From Taudactylus pleione (Eukaryota > Chordata > Amphibia > Anura > Myobatrachidae), in assembly GCA_031769625.1 (NCBI GenBank), contig JAUIMM010000169.1, positions 9,544,001-9,608,000 on the forward strand: 64,000 nt of DNA, written 5' to 3'. Shown here piece after piece: positions 45,238-56,212 of this stretch (within the stretch, counting starts at the first letter, position 1; every line of letters begins with the position of its first letter). Both the position numbers and the translations under genes were made by a program. Below the pieces are notes generated by a model that ran no database searches, was not told where the DNA came from, and worked only from the letters and a program-made list of their open reading frames with translations.

Positions 45238-48118
45238 ATATTTTCTGTGTTTGTGAATTGTGTGCGCAGTAGCCGCACGTGCATCAACAAAGTAGTGCCA
45301 AGCGTGCGCCTGTGTCATAAGTAAAGGGCCGGCTGGCTTGACCGTTAAGGGTGCTGTAACCCCCGAAAGTACACTCCAGTCCAAACCAAAAAAAAAATTA
45401 TTTTCTGTGTTTGTGAATTGTGTGCGCAGTAGCCGCACGTGCATCAACAAAGTAGTGCCAAGCGTGCGCCTGTGTCATAAGTAAAGGGCCGGCAGGCTTG
45501 ACCGTTAAGGGTGCTGTAACCCCCGAAAGTACACTCCAGTCCAAATCAAAAAAAAAATTATTTTCTGTGTTTGTGAATTGTGTGCGCAGTAGCCGCACGT
45601 GCATCAACAAAGTAGTGCCAAGCGTGCGCCTGTGTCATAAGTAAAGGGCCGGCTGGCTTGACCGTTAAGGGTGCTGTAACCCCCGAAAGTACACTCCAGT
45701 CCAAACCAAAAAAAAAATTATTTTCTGTGTTTGTGAATTGTGTGCGCAGTAGCCGCACGTGCATCAACAAAGTAGTGCCAAGCGTGCGCCTGTGTCATAA
45801 GTAAAGGGCCGGCTGGCTTGACCGTTAAGGGTGCTGTAACCCCCGAAAGTACACTCCAGTCCAAACCAAAAAAAAAATTATTTTCTGTGTTTGTGAATTG
45901 TGTGCGCAGTAGCCGCACGTGCATCAACAAAGTAGTGCCAAGCGTGCGCCTGTGTCATAAGTAAAGGGCCGGCTGGCTTGACCGTTAAGGGTGCTGTAAC
46001 CCCCGAAAGTACACTCCAGTCCAAACCAAAAAAAAAATTATTTTCTGTGTTTGTGAATTGTGTGCGCAGTAGCCGCACGTGCATCAACAAAGTAGTGCCA
46101 AGCGTGCGCCTGTGTCATAAGTAAAGGGCCGGCTGGCTTGACCGTTAAGGGTGCTGTAACCCCCGAAAGTACACTCCAGTCCAAACCAAAAAAAAAATTA
46201 TTTTCTGTGTTTGTGAATTGTGTGCGCAGTAGCCGCACGTGCATCAACAAAGTAGTGCCAAGCGTGCGCCTGTGTCATAAGTAAAGGGCCGGCTGGCTTG
46301 ACCGTTAAGGGTGCTGTAACCCCCGAAAGTACACTCCAGTCCAAACCAAAAAAAAAATTATTTTCTGTGTTTGTGAATTGTGTGCGCAGTAGCCGCACGT
46401 GCATCAACAAAGTAGTGCCAAGCGTGCGCCTGTGTCATAAGTAAAGGGCCGGCTGGCTTGACCGTTAAGGGTGCTGTAACCCCCGAAAGTACACTCCAGT
46501 CCAAACCAAAAAAAAAATTATTTTCTGTGTTTGTGAATTGTGTGCGCAGTAGCCGCACGTGCATCAACAAAGTAGTGCCAAGCGTGCGCCTGTGTCATAA
46601 GTAAAGGGCCGGCTGGCTTGACCGTTAAGGGTGCTGTAACCCCCGAAAGTACACTCCAGTCCAAACCAAAAAAAAAATTATTTTCTGTGTTTGTGAATTG
46701 TGTGCGCAGTAGCCGCACGTGCATCAACAAAGTAGTGCCAAGCGTGCGCCTGTGTCATAAGTAAAGGGCCGGCTGGCTTGACCGTTAAGGGTGCTGTAAC
46801 CCCCGAAAGTACACTCCAGTCCAAATCAAAAAAAAAATTATTTTCTGTGTTTGTGAATTGTGTGCGCAGTAGCCGCACGTGCATCAACAAAGTAGTGCCA
46901 AGCGTGCGCCTGTGTCATAAGTAAAGGGCCGGCTGGCTTGACCGTTAAGGGTGCTGTAACCCCCGAAAGTACACTCCAGTCCAAACCAAAAAAAAAATTA
47001 TTTTCTGTGTTTGTGAATTGTGTGCGCAGTAGCCGCACGTGCATCAACAAAGTAGTGCCAAGCGTGCGCCTGTGTCATAAGTAAAGGGCCGGCTGGCTTG
47101 ACCGTTAAGGGTGCTGTAACCCCCGAAAGTACACTCCAGTCCAAACCAAAAAAAAAATTATTTTCTGTGTTTGTGAATTGTGTGCGCAGTAGCCGCACGT
47201 GCATCAACAAAGTAGTGCCAAGCGTGCGCCTGTGTCATAAGTAAAGGGCCGGCTGGCTTGACCGTTAAGGGTGCTGTAACCCCCGAAAGTACACTCCAGT
47301 CCAAACCAAAAAAAAAATTATTTTCTGTGTTTGTGAATTGTGTGCGCAGTAGCCGCACGTGCATCAACAAAGTAGTGCCAAGCGTGCGCCTGTGTCATAA
47401 GTAAAGGGCCGGCTGGCTTGACCGTTAAGGGTGCTGTAACCCCCGAAAGTACACTCCAGTCCAAACCAAAAAAAAAATTATTTTCTGTGTTTGTGAATTG
47501 TGTGCGCAGTAGCCGCACGTGCATCAACAAAGTAGTGCCAAGCGTGCGCCTGTGTCATAAGTAAAGGGCCGGCTGGCTTGACCGTTAAGGGTGCTGTAAC
47601 CCCCGAAAGTACACTCCAGTCCAAACCAAAAAAAAAATTATTTTCTGTGTTTGTGAATTGTGTGCGCAGTAGCCGCACGTGCATCAACAAAGTAGTGCCA
47701 AGCGTGCGCCTGTGTCATAAGTAAAGGGCCGGCTGGCTTGACCGTTAAGGGTGCTGTAACCCCCGAAAGTACACTCCAGTCCAAACCAAAAAAAAAATTA
47801 TTTTCTGTGTTTGTGAATTGTGTGCGCAGTAGCCGCACGTGCATCAACAAAGTAGTGCCAAGCGTGCGCCTGTGTCATAAGTAAAGGGCCGGCTGGCTTG
47901 ACCGTTAAGGGTGCTGTAACCCCCGAAAGTACACTCCAGTCCAAACCAAAAAAAAAATTATTTTCTGTGTTTGTGAATTGTGTGCGCAGTAGCCGCACGT
48001 GCATCAACAAAGTAGTGCCAAGCGTGCGCCTGTGTCATAAGTAAAGGGCCGGCTGGCTTGACCGTTAAGGGTGCTGTAACCCCCGAAAGTACACTCCAGT
48101 CCAAACCAAAAAAAAAAT
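45238..48118 (+). repeat. 160-bp tandem array, 18 nearly identical units
   Basis: The period is exactly 160. Each unit contains GTGTGCGCAGTAGCCGCACG, GTAAAGGGCCGGCTGGCTTG and an A-run before TTATTTTCTG. Differences are very few, for example GGCAGG for GGCTGG near 45493 and AAATCAAA for AAACCAAA near 45545 and 46825. The repeated 70-codon minus frames are an effect of the array. Confidence 0.95.
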
Positions 48119-48320
48119 TATTTTCTGTGTTTGTGAATTGTGTGCACTGTGGCTGCACGTGCATCAACAAAGGAGCAGCGCCAAGCGTGCGCCTGTGTCC
48201 CATAAGTAAAGAGCCGGCTGGCTCATTTCTTAAAGGGTGGTGTAACCCACAAAGTGCACTACTCTCCAGCAAAAATAAAATAATATTTTCTGTGTTTGTG
48301 TGCGCTTTAGCCGCACGTAT
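48119..48320 (+). repeat. Diverged terminal units linking the two arrays
   Basis: One ~170-bp unit with about 80% resemblance to the 160-bp unit plus a partial unit (TTTTCTGTGTTTGTGTGCGC). It has features of both arrays, such as TTAAAGGGTGGTGTAACCC. Confidence 0.8.
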
Positions 48321-48339
48321 ATATATCAATATAACATAA

Positions 48340-48660
48340 ATGGAGGACCAAACTTTCTCCGATAAAAATAAAATAGGGAAAGATCAAGAACCACTTCCTC
48401 CTAGTGCTGTTGCTGCTGCTGGGAGTTGTTCATCATCCCAGAGAGGAAGTAGGAACATCACTACTTTTACTAAACAATTGACCCTCCAACAGTCCCTAGC
48501 GATGAGGATGAAGTACGACAGCAGTCATCCTGAAGCAAAACGTATAACTGAGGCCTTGACTGCTATGTTGGTGTTAGACGTGCGTCCGGTATCCGACATT
48601 AGTGCAGTGGGATTTAGACAATTGATGGAGGTAGTGTGTCCTCGGTTCCAAATCCCGTCT
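48340..48660 (+). pseudogene. hAT transposase, N-terminal piece
   Basis: Opens with ATG (MEDQTFSDKN), a low-complexity S/A stretch, then a block (EAKRITEALTAMLVLDVRPV, then VGFRQLMEVVCPRFQIPSR) characteristic of ZBED-type hAT transposases just after the BED zinc finger. The frame runs on to 48714, but the codons after ~48660 are repeat-unit sequence, so the true coding part ends there. The BED zinc finger that usually precedes this block is not visible, and the catalytic region that should follow is missing. The promoter-like region and 160-bp array lie upstream. Confidence 0.75.
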
Positions 48661-50634
48661 AGATTCCACCTGCATCCTCAAAGCAGCAGCGACAAGCGTG
48701 CGTCTGTCTGTTAAAGGGTGGTGACACCCTCAAAGTGTGCTACACAAACAATTAAAATATTGTTCTTTTTTTTTGGTCTTTGTGAAATGTGTGGGCTGTA
48801 GCCGCACCTGCATCCTTAAAGCAGCAGCGACAAGCGTGCGTCTGTCTGTTAAAGGGTGGTGACACCCTCAAAGTGTGCTACACAAACAATTAAAATATTG
48901 TTCTTTTTTTTTCTGTCTTTGTGAATTGTGTGGGCTGTAGCCGCACCTGCATCCTTAAAGCAGCAGCGACAAGCGTGCGTCTGTCTGTTAAAGGGTGGTG
49001 ACACCCTCAAAGTGTGCTACACAAACAATTAAAATATTGTTCTTTTTTTTTTGGTCTTTGTGAAATGTGTGGGCTGTAGCCGCACCTGCATCCTTAAAGC
49101 AGCAGCGACAAGCATGCGTCTGTCTGTTAAAGGGTGGTGACACCCTCAAAGTGTGCTACACAAACAATTAAAATATTGTTCTTTTTTTTTTGGTCTTTGT
49201 GAAATGTGTGGGCTGTAGCCGCACCTGCATCCTTAAAGCAGCAGCGACAAGCGTGCGTCTGTCTGTTAAAGGGTGGTGACACCCTCAAAGTGTTCTACAC
49301 AAACAATTAAAATATTGTTCTTTTTTTTTCGGTCTTTGTGAAATGTGTGGGCTGTAGCCGCACCTGCATCCTTAAAGCAGCAGCGACAAGCGTGCGTCTG
49401 TCTGTTAAAGGGTGGTGACACCCTCAAAGTGTTCTACACAAACAATTAAAATATTGTTCTTTTTTTTTCGGTCTTTGTGAAATGTGTGGGCTGTAGCCGC
49501 ACCTGCATCCTTAAAGCAGCAGCGACAAGCGTGCGTCTGTCTGTTAAAGGGTGGTGTAACTCTCAAAGTGCTCCAAAAAATAAAAAACTATTTTTTTAAT
49601 GTGTTTGTGACTTGTGTGCGATGTAGCCGCACCTGCATCCTTAAAGCAGCAGCGACAAGCGTGCGTCTGTCTGTTAAAGGGTGGTGACACCCTCAAAGTG
49701 TGCTACACAAACAATAAAAATATTCTTCTTTTTTCTGTCTATGTGAATTGTGTGGGGTGTAGCCGCACCTGCATCCTTAAAGCAGCAGCGACAAGCGTGC
49801 GTCTGTCTGTTAAAGGGTGGTGACACCCTCAAAGTGTTCTACACAAACAATTAAAATATTGTTCTTTTTTTTTCGGTCTTTGTGAATTGTGTGGGCTGTA
49901 GCCGCACCTGCATCCTTAAAGCAGCAGCAACAAGCGTGCGTCTGTCTGTTAAAGGGTGGTGTAACTCTCAAAGTGTTCCAAAAAATAAAAAACTATTTTT
50001 TTAATGTGTTTGTGACTTGTGTGCGATGTAGCCACACTTGCATCCTCAAAGCAGCAGCGACAAGCGTGCGTCTGTCTGTTAAAGGGTGGTGACACCCTCA
50101 AAGTGTGCTACACAAACAATTAAAATATTGTTCTTTTTTTTTCTGTCTATGTGAATTGTGTGGGCTGTAGCCGCACCTGCATCCTTAAAGCAGCAGCGAC
50201 AAGCGTGCGTCTGTCTGTTAAACGGTGGTGACACCTCAAAGTGTTCTACACAAACAATTAAAATATTGTTCTTTTTTTTTTGGTCTTTGTGAAATGTGTG
50301 GGCTGTAGCCGCACCTGCATCCTTAAAGCAGCAGCGACAAGCGTGCGTCTGTCTGTTAAAGGGTGGTGACACCTCAAAGTGTTCTACACAAACAATTAAA
50401 ATATTCTTCTTTTTTCTGTCTTTGTGAATTGTGTGGGCTGTAGCCGCACTTGCATCCTCAAAGCAGCAGCGACAAGCGTGCGTCTGTCTGTTAAAGGGTG
50501 GTGTAACCCTCAAAGTGTGCTCCACAAACAATAAAAATATTCTTTTTTTTTTCTGTCTTTGTGAATTGTGTGGGCTGTAGCCGCACTTGAATCCTCAAAG
50601 CAGCAGCGACAAGCGTGCGTCTGTCTGTTAAAGG
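48661..50634 (+). repeat. Second tandem array (~120-150 bp units), about 14 units
   Basis: Units contain GTAGCCGCACCTGCATCCTT, AAGCAGCAGCGACAAGCGTG and CTGTCTGTTAAAGGGTGGTG. They align block by block with the 160-bp unit (GTAGCCGCACGTGCATC, CAAGCGTGCGCCTGTGTC), so the two arrays share an ancestor. More diverged than the first array. It begins and ends abruptly inside transposase sequence. Confidence 0.9.
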
Positions 50635-50864
50635 ATTACATCGGTGACAGCATCCAAGTAGGCATGTCAGACAGTCCGTACCTGTACTGGCAGGAAAAAG
50701 AAGCAATTTGGAGGTCCCTGTACAAACTGGCTCTATTTTACCTGAGTTGCCCCCCCTCCAGTGTGTACTCCGAAAGAGTGTTTAGTGCAGCCGGGAACCT
50801 TGTCAGCGAAAGGCGTAGGAGGTTGCTTCCACAAAATGTGGAGAAGATGATGTTCATAAAATGA
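50635..50864 (+). pseudogene. hAT transposase, C-terminal dimerisation domain
   Basis: About 75 codons with YWQEKEAIWRSLYKLALFYL, then SCPPSSVYSERVFSAAGNLV, then RRRRLLPQNVEKMMFIK and a stop. This is the conserved hAT C-terminal domain (W...LA..YL..P.S...ER.FS..G). The open frame starts upstream in the last repeat unit, which is not coding. The catalytic core that should precede it is replaced by the second array. Downstream is the element's 3' region. Confidence 0.85.
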
Positions 50865-51657
50865 ATTATCAACTCTTCCAGGGAGACCAGCCTCCAGAAC
50901 GTACAGAGGGACCTGTGGTTCCAGCAGGGACGAATTAATACTCTGTGAGGATGAGGATGTACACACTGAAGAGGGTGAGGAATCGGTGGATGAGGAGGAT
51001 GAGGATGACATCTTGCCTCCGTAGAGCCAGTTTGTGCAGGGACAGATAAATTGCCAGCTTGTTTTGTGGGGGCCCAAACGAACCAATCATTTCAGCCACA
51101 GTTGTGTGGCAGACCCTGGCGCTGAAATGATTGGTTTGTTAAAGTGTGCATGTCCTGTTTATACAACATAAGGGTGGGTGGGAGGGCCCAAGGACAATTC
51201 CATCTTGCACCTCTTTTTTTTCTTTGCATTATGTACAGTTTGGGGCCTAGTTTTTCAATGCCATCCTGTCTGCCACTGCAGTTTCACGCCTAGATGGGTC
51301 ACGTGTTTGTGCCGCCCACTTGTGTCGCTTAGCATAGTCATCCAGCTACCTCGGTGCAACCTTTTGGACATAAAAACACTATTGTGAGGTGTGAGGTATT
51401 CAGAATAGACTGGAAATGAGTGGAAATTAAGGTTATTGAGGTTAATAATAGCATAGGAGCAGAAAAACCTACAAATTCTGTGATTTTAGCTGTTTTTATG
51501 CTTTTTTTCAAAAAAATACAGATCCAAAACACAAAACCCAGAACCCAAAACACGCAAGGGTGGTTTTGGCAAAACCAATCCAGATCCAAAACACGAAGAA
51601 AGATCCAGATCCAAAACCAAAACACAAAACACGAAAAGTGGCCGGTGCACACCCCTA

Positions 51658-51890
51658 GTGTGTATACACATACATATCCACAAACATACATTTACACACA
51701 TACATATACACACACAAGTACGTACATATATGTATGTATATATATATATATATATATATACATACACACGCATATATATACACACAGACACAAGTACGTG
51801 CATATATACACGTGTGTGTCTGTGTATACACATACATATACACAAACATACATTTACACACATACATATACACACACTCAAGTACGTACA

Positions 51891-51927
<37 letters not shown>

Positions 51928-52330
51928 GCATATATATATACACACATACACACAGACACAAGTACGTGCATATATACTAGGGATGTGCAGGCTCGGATAG
52001 GTTCGAGTTTGCACGTGGAGTTCGGATTTTTCCCTCCAAAAAACGGAACTCAGAAAGAGGCAAAACGTCATCTTGCACGGACGAACATCATCATTCCTGG
52101 ACAAAAGTCCAGGAATGATGATGTTCGTCCGTGCAAGATGACGAGCCTGCACATCCCTAATATATACACGTGTGTGTATATAAACATACATATACACAAA
52201 CATACATTTACACACATACATACATATATATACACACACAAACAAGTATGTGCATATATATACACATATATACAGTACATATATATACACCCACATATAC
52301 GTGTGGGTGTATATATATATATATATATAT
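51658..52330. repeat. CA/TA microsatellite array, right part
   Basis: Continuation of 44531-44733: repeated ACACAAGTACGTGCATATATAC and ACATACATTTACACACATAC strings with pure TA runs, interrupted by the MITE at 51978-52159. Open frames through it are artefacts. Confidence 0.9.
51978..52159. mobile_element. 182-bp hAT MITE with a 37-bp perfect hairpin
   Basis: Exact 8-bp duplication ATATATAC (51970-51977, 52160-52167). Ends TAGGGATGTGCAGGCTCG are perfectly inverted (18 bp). A perfect hairpin has arms 52066-52102 and 52107-52143 around AAAA. The GGCAAAACGTCATC stretch is shared with the left part of the 6.9-kb hAT element (44846), so they are relatives. Confidence 0.9.
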
Positions 52331-52784
52331 ATGTGTAGATTGTAGATACACAAGCTCTTATACCCACCTAATATTATAGATAGATAATAGATAATTACAT
52401 ACATATATAGAGTAGACAGAGGCCAGACATTACACTGACCTGAGTAAAGCTAATCCTGACATGCTTGGCTGAGCTGCCTTCCCTCTTCAACTAGGCGCTT
52501 GACACCGCTTTGGAGTAGGATGGTTCAGGAGGCGGAGCCTCTGTATAATGGAGGTGGAGCTTCGGCGGGGCTTCCGAGGTGGGCGGGGCTTCAGCGGCCC
52601 GCGGGTGGGCGGGGCTTTGTCCTGGCCTGTCGATCCTCCAAGAAGAGGGGAACGGGTGGGGACCGGGGAGGTCAGAATGGGCTAAGCTCTATTTATGACA
52701 GCCATTAGGTGAGAGAGCTGGCTGAGCTGTTCCTTAGTGTTGACAGGAAAGAAAAAACTTTTTTTTCCTGCCTGCACTGCAGTC
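52331..52784. other. Unassigned, with GGGCGGGGCTT repeats
   Basis: 52550-52625 has three GGGCGGGGCTT(C/T) strings in a GC-rich stretch, probably hAT interior. No gene recognised. Confidence 0.45.
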
Positions 52785-52854
52785 GGTGTGGGCCTATTTT
52801 CAATGGGAGGCCTGGAGCTGTAGCTCCACCCGCCCCATTGTTAATCCGGCCCTG
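52785..52854 (-). mobile_element. hAT right-end fragment (CAGTGCCGGATTAA family)
   Basis: Ends TTAATCCGGCCCTG, the inverse of the family's left end, after AGGCCTGGAGCTG, a string shared with the copies at 43357 and 60902. The left part may extend into the GC-rich stretch upstream. Confidence 0.55.
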
Positions 52855-53315
52855 CTCACTTCAGTGAGCCCCTCTGCACAACTCACCTGGTTGGGTCAAC
52901 CAAAATGTTGGTATCTATTAGAATAAGATGCCAAGCATGTCGACATGCAGCATGTTGTCATTACAACAATGCCATCATTCTCATGTCAACATTATGAATG
53001 TTGGCATCATGAATGCTGACAAAACATACCACACCCATTGCTGTTTTCCCTTTAGGTTATAAGCAATAATTTGGCAATAGCCAGTATAATATAATGTGGG
53101 TTTCATACTCTTATTGTTTATTGACAGTAATAAAACAAGCTGATATGTGGTGACAGTACAGTCTGCCGGGAATTTCGAAGTTTAGTAGCTATAAAGTATT
53201 TCACTGTGCATGTTCTACCCTTAAAGAACACACTCCACTCAAGATGGCATACAGTACAGTACAGTGAAAATATTAAGTAGTTTCTGCAGTGCAGTGCAGC
53301 CTCCAGCAAGTGGTG
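52855..53315. other. Unassigned sequence
   Basis: Contains several TGTTGACAT/ATGTCGACAT-like strings near 52935-53020. No coding region recognised. Confidence 0.45.
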
Positions 53316-53323
53316 CCCCTAGG

Positions 53324-54207
53324 CAGTGCTGGATCAAGGGGAGGGTGACAGGGTCGGTCGCCACAGGGCCCTCACCCACACAGGGTGCGACCCTGCAATT
53401 ACTGGGAACAGGTGCCAAGAGACCATTGGTAGCTCCAGAGATGGGACTTCTGCACAGTCCAAAATTAAAATTGGGGAGCCACACCAACTGCCCTTGCAAG
53501 TGGTGCCAAACATCACTGGCCAGGACTCACTGGCAGTTGGTGTGACTCCCCTATTTGAATTTTGAACTGCGCTGCAGCCCCACCTCTGGAGCTGCCACTG
53601 CCAGTGGCTCTGTGTTCAGCATGCATTCAGAGCGGGTCCTCCTGAGTGCCCTCATCAGCGTCATGTGACACTTCACATTCATGATGCTAATGAGGGGACT
53701 CGGGAGATGCTCTGTGCTGTATACACTGTGACTGTGCATGCAGAAGACTTACCTATCAAAGCTGGAAAGGAAGCATTGAAGAGGAGCCGGCCACAGGAGG
53801 TAAGTGATCAGTGGCACTGGGGGTGGGCGTATTGTGTATTCCATGCAGGGGGCACTGTGGGGCATTTTGTGAGGGCACAGTGTGATATAGGGAGAGGACT
53901 GTGGGGCATATTGGGGGGGCACAATGTGTAATATTTGGGACACTGGGGGGCATTTTGAGGGGAATTGGAGCATATAGGGGAACCACTGTGGAGCATATTG
54001 TGGCATATAAGGGGAATGCCATGTGGCATATGGGGAGACACAGTGTAGCATATAAGGGGAGCACTGTGGGGCATATTGGGAGGTGCACCGTGTGGCATAT
54101 AGGGGGAAGGGGGCACTGTGTGGCAAGGTAACAAGCATAGAGACAGGGTATCAATTTCTTTGGAGTGAGGTTGCCCTGGGGCCCCCACAAGCCTGAATCC
54201 GACCCTG
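53324..54207. mobile_element. Non-autonomous hAT element with internal minisatellite
   Basis: Ends CAGTGCTGGATCAAGGG and, inverted, CAGGGTCGGATTCAGG. Flanks CCCCTAGG and CTCCTTGG (6 of 8). A degenerate array of GGGGCACTGTGGGGCATAT units (~25-35 bp) fills 53855-54125. No transposase. Confidence 0.65.
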
Positions 54208-54215
54208 CTCCTTGG

Positions 54216-55277
54216 CACGTGCCTAATGGGAAATTCACCACTGCATGCAATTGTGAATCCCATATGAGACAAGCACATGTTTTATCTGAACATCCAAGGG
54301 AATGAAAAGCACATCTTGTATAAGTAAAAACACCACAACTTCACACAAACTCTATAATGATTAAAATTGTGGGAAGAATACAGATTTAAGCCTATATTTC
54401 TGATATAAGTTAGTTATATGTCTATTTGCATGATTGATAACCCACGCAAGTGCAATGAAATATCAGGGACACCCTATATTCAGTCTCCACCATACCATCC
54501 ATAAAGCAAAATCCAAATGAGCTCATGTACGTTTGTGCATAATACAGTACATTACTGCAAGCAAACCACAGTGGTAAGTAATCCTCTACCCCATTCACGT
54601 GGGTCTGCCCATCAGCTTGCATAAGACTGATCCACAATAAACTCCATTTAACCATACAAATTATATGAGGCCCTGTAAAAATACCCCAACTATCCTTGAA
54701 TACAAATTTTTATATCACCTTGTGGGCCTCTTGGGTTGTCCTGCCAGTTCATAAATGACTCTCAGCTTCTATGTATTTATATGCAAAACCCCTAGGAATC
54801 ATAAAGCATACAGATCCTGAATGCCACACGTTTTCACAAGGAAAGAGTAGTTGTTGTAACATTCTAGTAGGAATTGCACATGGTTGAAATTAACTGTGGG
54901 TACATTTAAAAAAAAAAACTGAAAAGTGGTAACGACGTTTAGTGCTCATTTCCACTTGCAGCTTTATTTATTTTGTTGAGTACAGCAAAACAGCACAAAA
55001 AACCATCTGTTTCGGCATGTTCTCCTTACTTCTTCTAAGCATCCAGTATACTGAAGGTAGAATACACATTGTGGGTGAGCATAGAATATGTAATGAGCTG
55101 CTTACTAGAAAATGACATCGCGCACATACTGCAAAGTGAAACTGATAATTTCACCAAAGAGAATTATTTCATTTTCCATCAACATGCATGGAAACTGGGT
55201 ATTTGTAAATGAATGTGTAACAAGGGTTTTGTGGAGTCTTTTGTGCAATTAGCCTTTATTTGAAAACTGCGTACAGT
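54216..55277. other. Unassigned sequence
   Basis: No repeat or coding region recognised. Confidence 0.5.
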
Positions 55278-55789
55278 CAGCCTGATTCAGCAAGGATTGC
55301 AATTGCTAATACGCATGCAATCGACCAATTGTTGCGAACCTCGCATTCGTATGCGTGCGTGAACTGGCCACTGCGATCGGGACTGCAATCGCAGTGACTA
55401 TGCAGAACAATCGCAGAGTGATTGACAGGAAGTGCCATTTGTGGGTTGTGAAGGGGGGTGGTTGGTGAAAAGCAGGTGTGCCAGGGCATTTCAACGCCAT
55501 TGCAGGGGTGTGCATAAATTAGCTACTGCGATGCCCTACGCAGCCTGAGGTCTCATAGCTTGCGATGAAGTTGGCAATTTCTGAGTAAGGTCAGAGCTTG
55601 TAAAGTGTGCATGTGGCTGTGATGGTACTTGATAGTACCGATGGTTTTGTAGTCTTGCTAAACATTACGGATGTGTGTAAGGTAAAGTGGGCGTCCTCAT
55701 GTAGCGATCGCAATGAATTAGCATAGTATCGCAGTTGAACTGCATGCGTAATCGTTATTGCAGTTGCGATCCATAGTGAATCATGCCCA
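55278..55789. mobile_element. MITE, relative of the CTGATTCAG family
   Basis: Left end AGCCTGATTCAGCAAGGATT and right end GGATCGCAACTGCAAT...(inverse of TGAATCATGCCC) pair over ~45 bp with GCATGCA cores. The interior is rich in TGCGATCGCA-like palindromes. No coding capacity. Confidence 0.7.
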
Positions 55790-55989
55790 GTATGTATTTG
55801 GATATTTTTTTACCCATTTTGTATACTGACTAATGAACTAAGGTTCTACTCTTAATAAATCTGGGATGACTTGCCACTACAATGGTCCTAATAATGTTTA
55901 TTACATTTTTTTATGCAATGGCCACGAACGCAACCAAAAATCAGTTCTCACCCCTTATTATGTCATTGTAAATTTAAGTATATTTTTGT

Positions 55990-56103
55990 ACTGCTACACC
56001 AAATCTTCTAGAAAGTACTAGATAAATAGTAGAATCTGATTGGTTGCTATGGGCAACATCTCCACTTCTAAAAACTCTCACTTTAGTAAATATACCCCCT
56101 AAA
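55990..56103 (-). mobile_element. MITE fragment, same family as 410-740
   Basis: Inverse of the left ~100 bp of that element; ends ACTTTAGTAAATATACCCCC. Confidence 0.7.
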
Positions 56104-56212
56104 TTCTACCACCTTGTTCCACAAAACTATTTCACCCCAGTGGAAATTTAGTTATACATGTGCATGGGGTATTTGCATTTCAGATCTACTATTGTGCATT
56201 TCATCGATGACC

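Larger units (their letters stand above)
44734..51657 (+). mobile_element. 6.9-kb hAT element expanded by tandem arrays
   Basis: Ends TAGGGGTGAGC and, inverted, TAGGGGTGTGC. Flanks GTGTGTGT (44726-44733) and GTGTGTAT (51658-51665) fit an 8-bp hAT duplication. Contents in order: promoter-like 5' region, 160-bp array, transposase N-terminal piece, second array, transposase C-terminal domain, ~0.8-kb 3' region ending in many CCAAAAC/AACAC strings. The catalytic centre is absent, so it is non-autonomous. Confidence 0.8.

Noticed and set aside
45064..48329. Array of identical 70-codon minus-strand frames
   Set aside because: The same 160-bp repeat unit read repeatedly; not separate genes.
51420..52404. 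Long frames rich in Y, I, H and T across the microsatellite
   Set aside because: Translations of CA/TA simple repeats on both strands.
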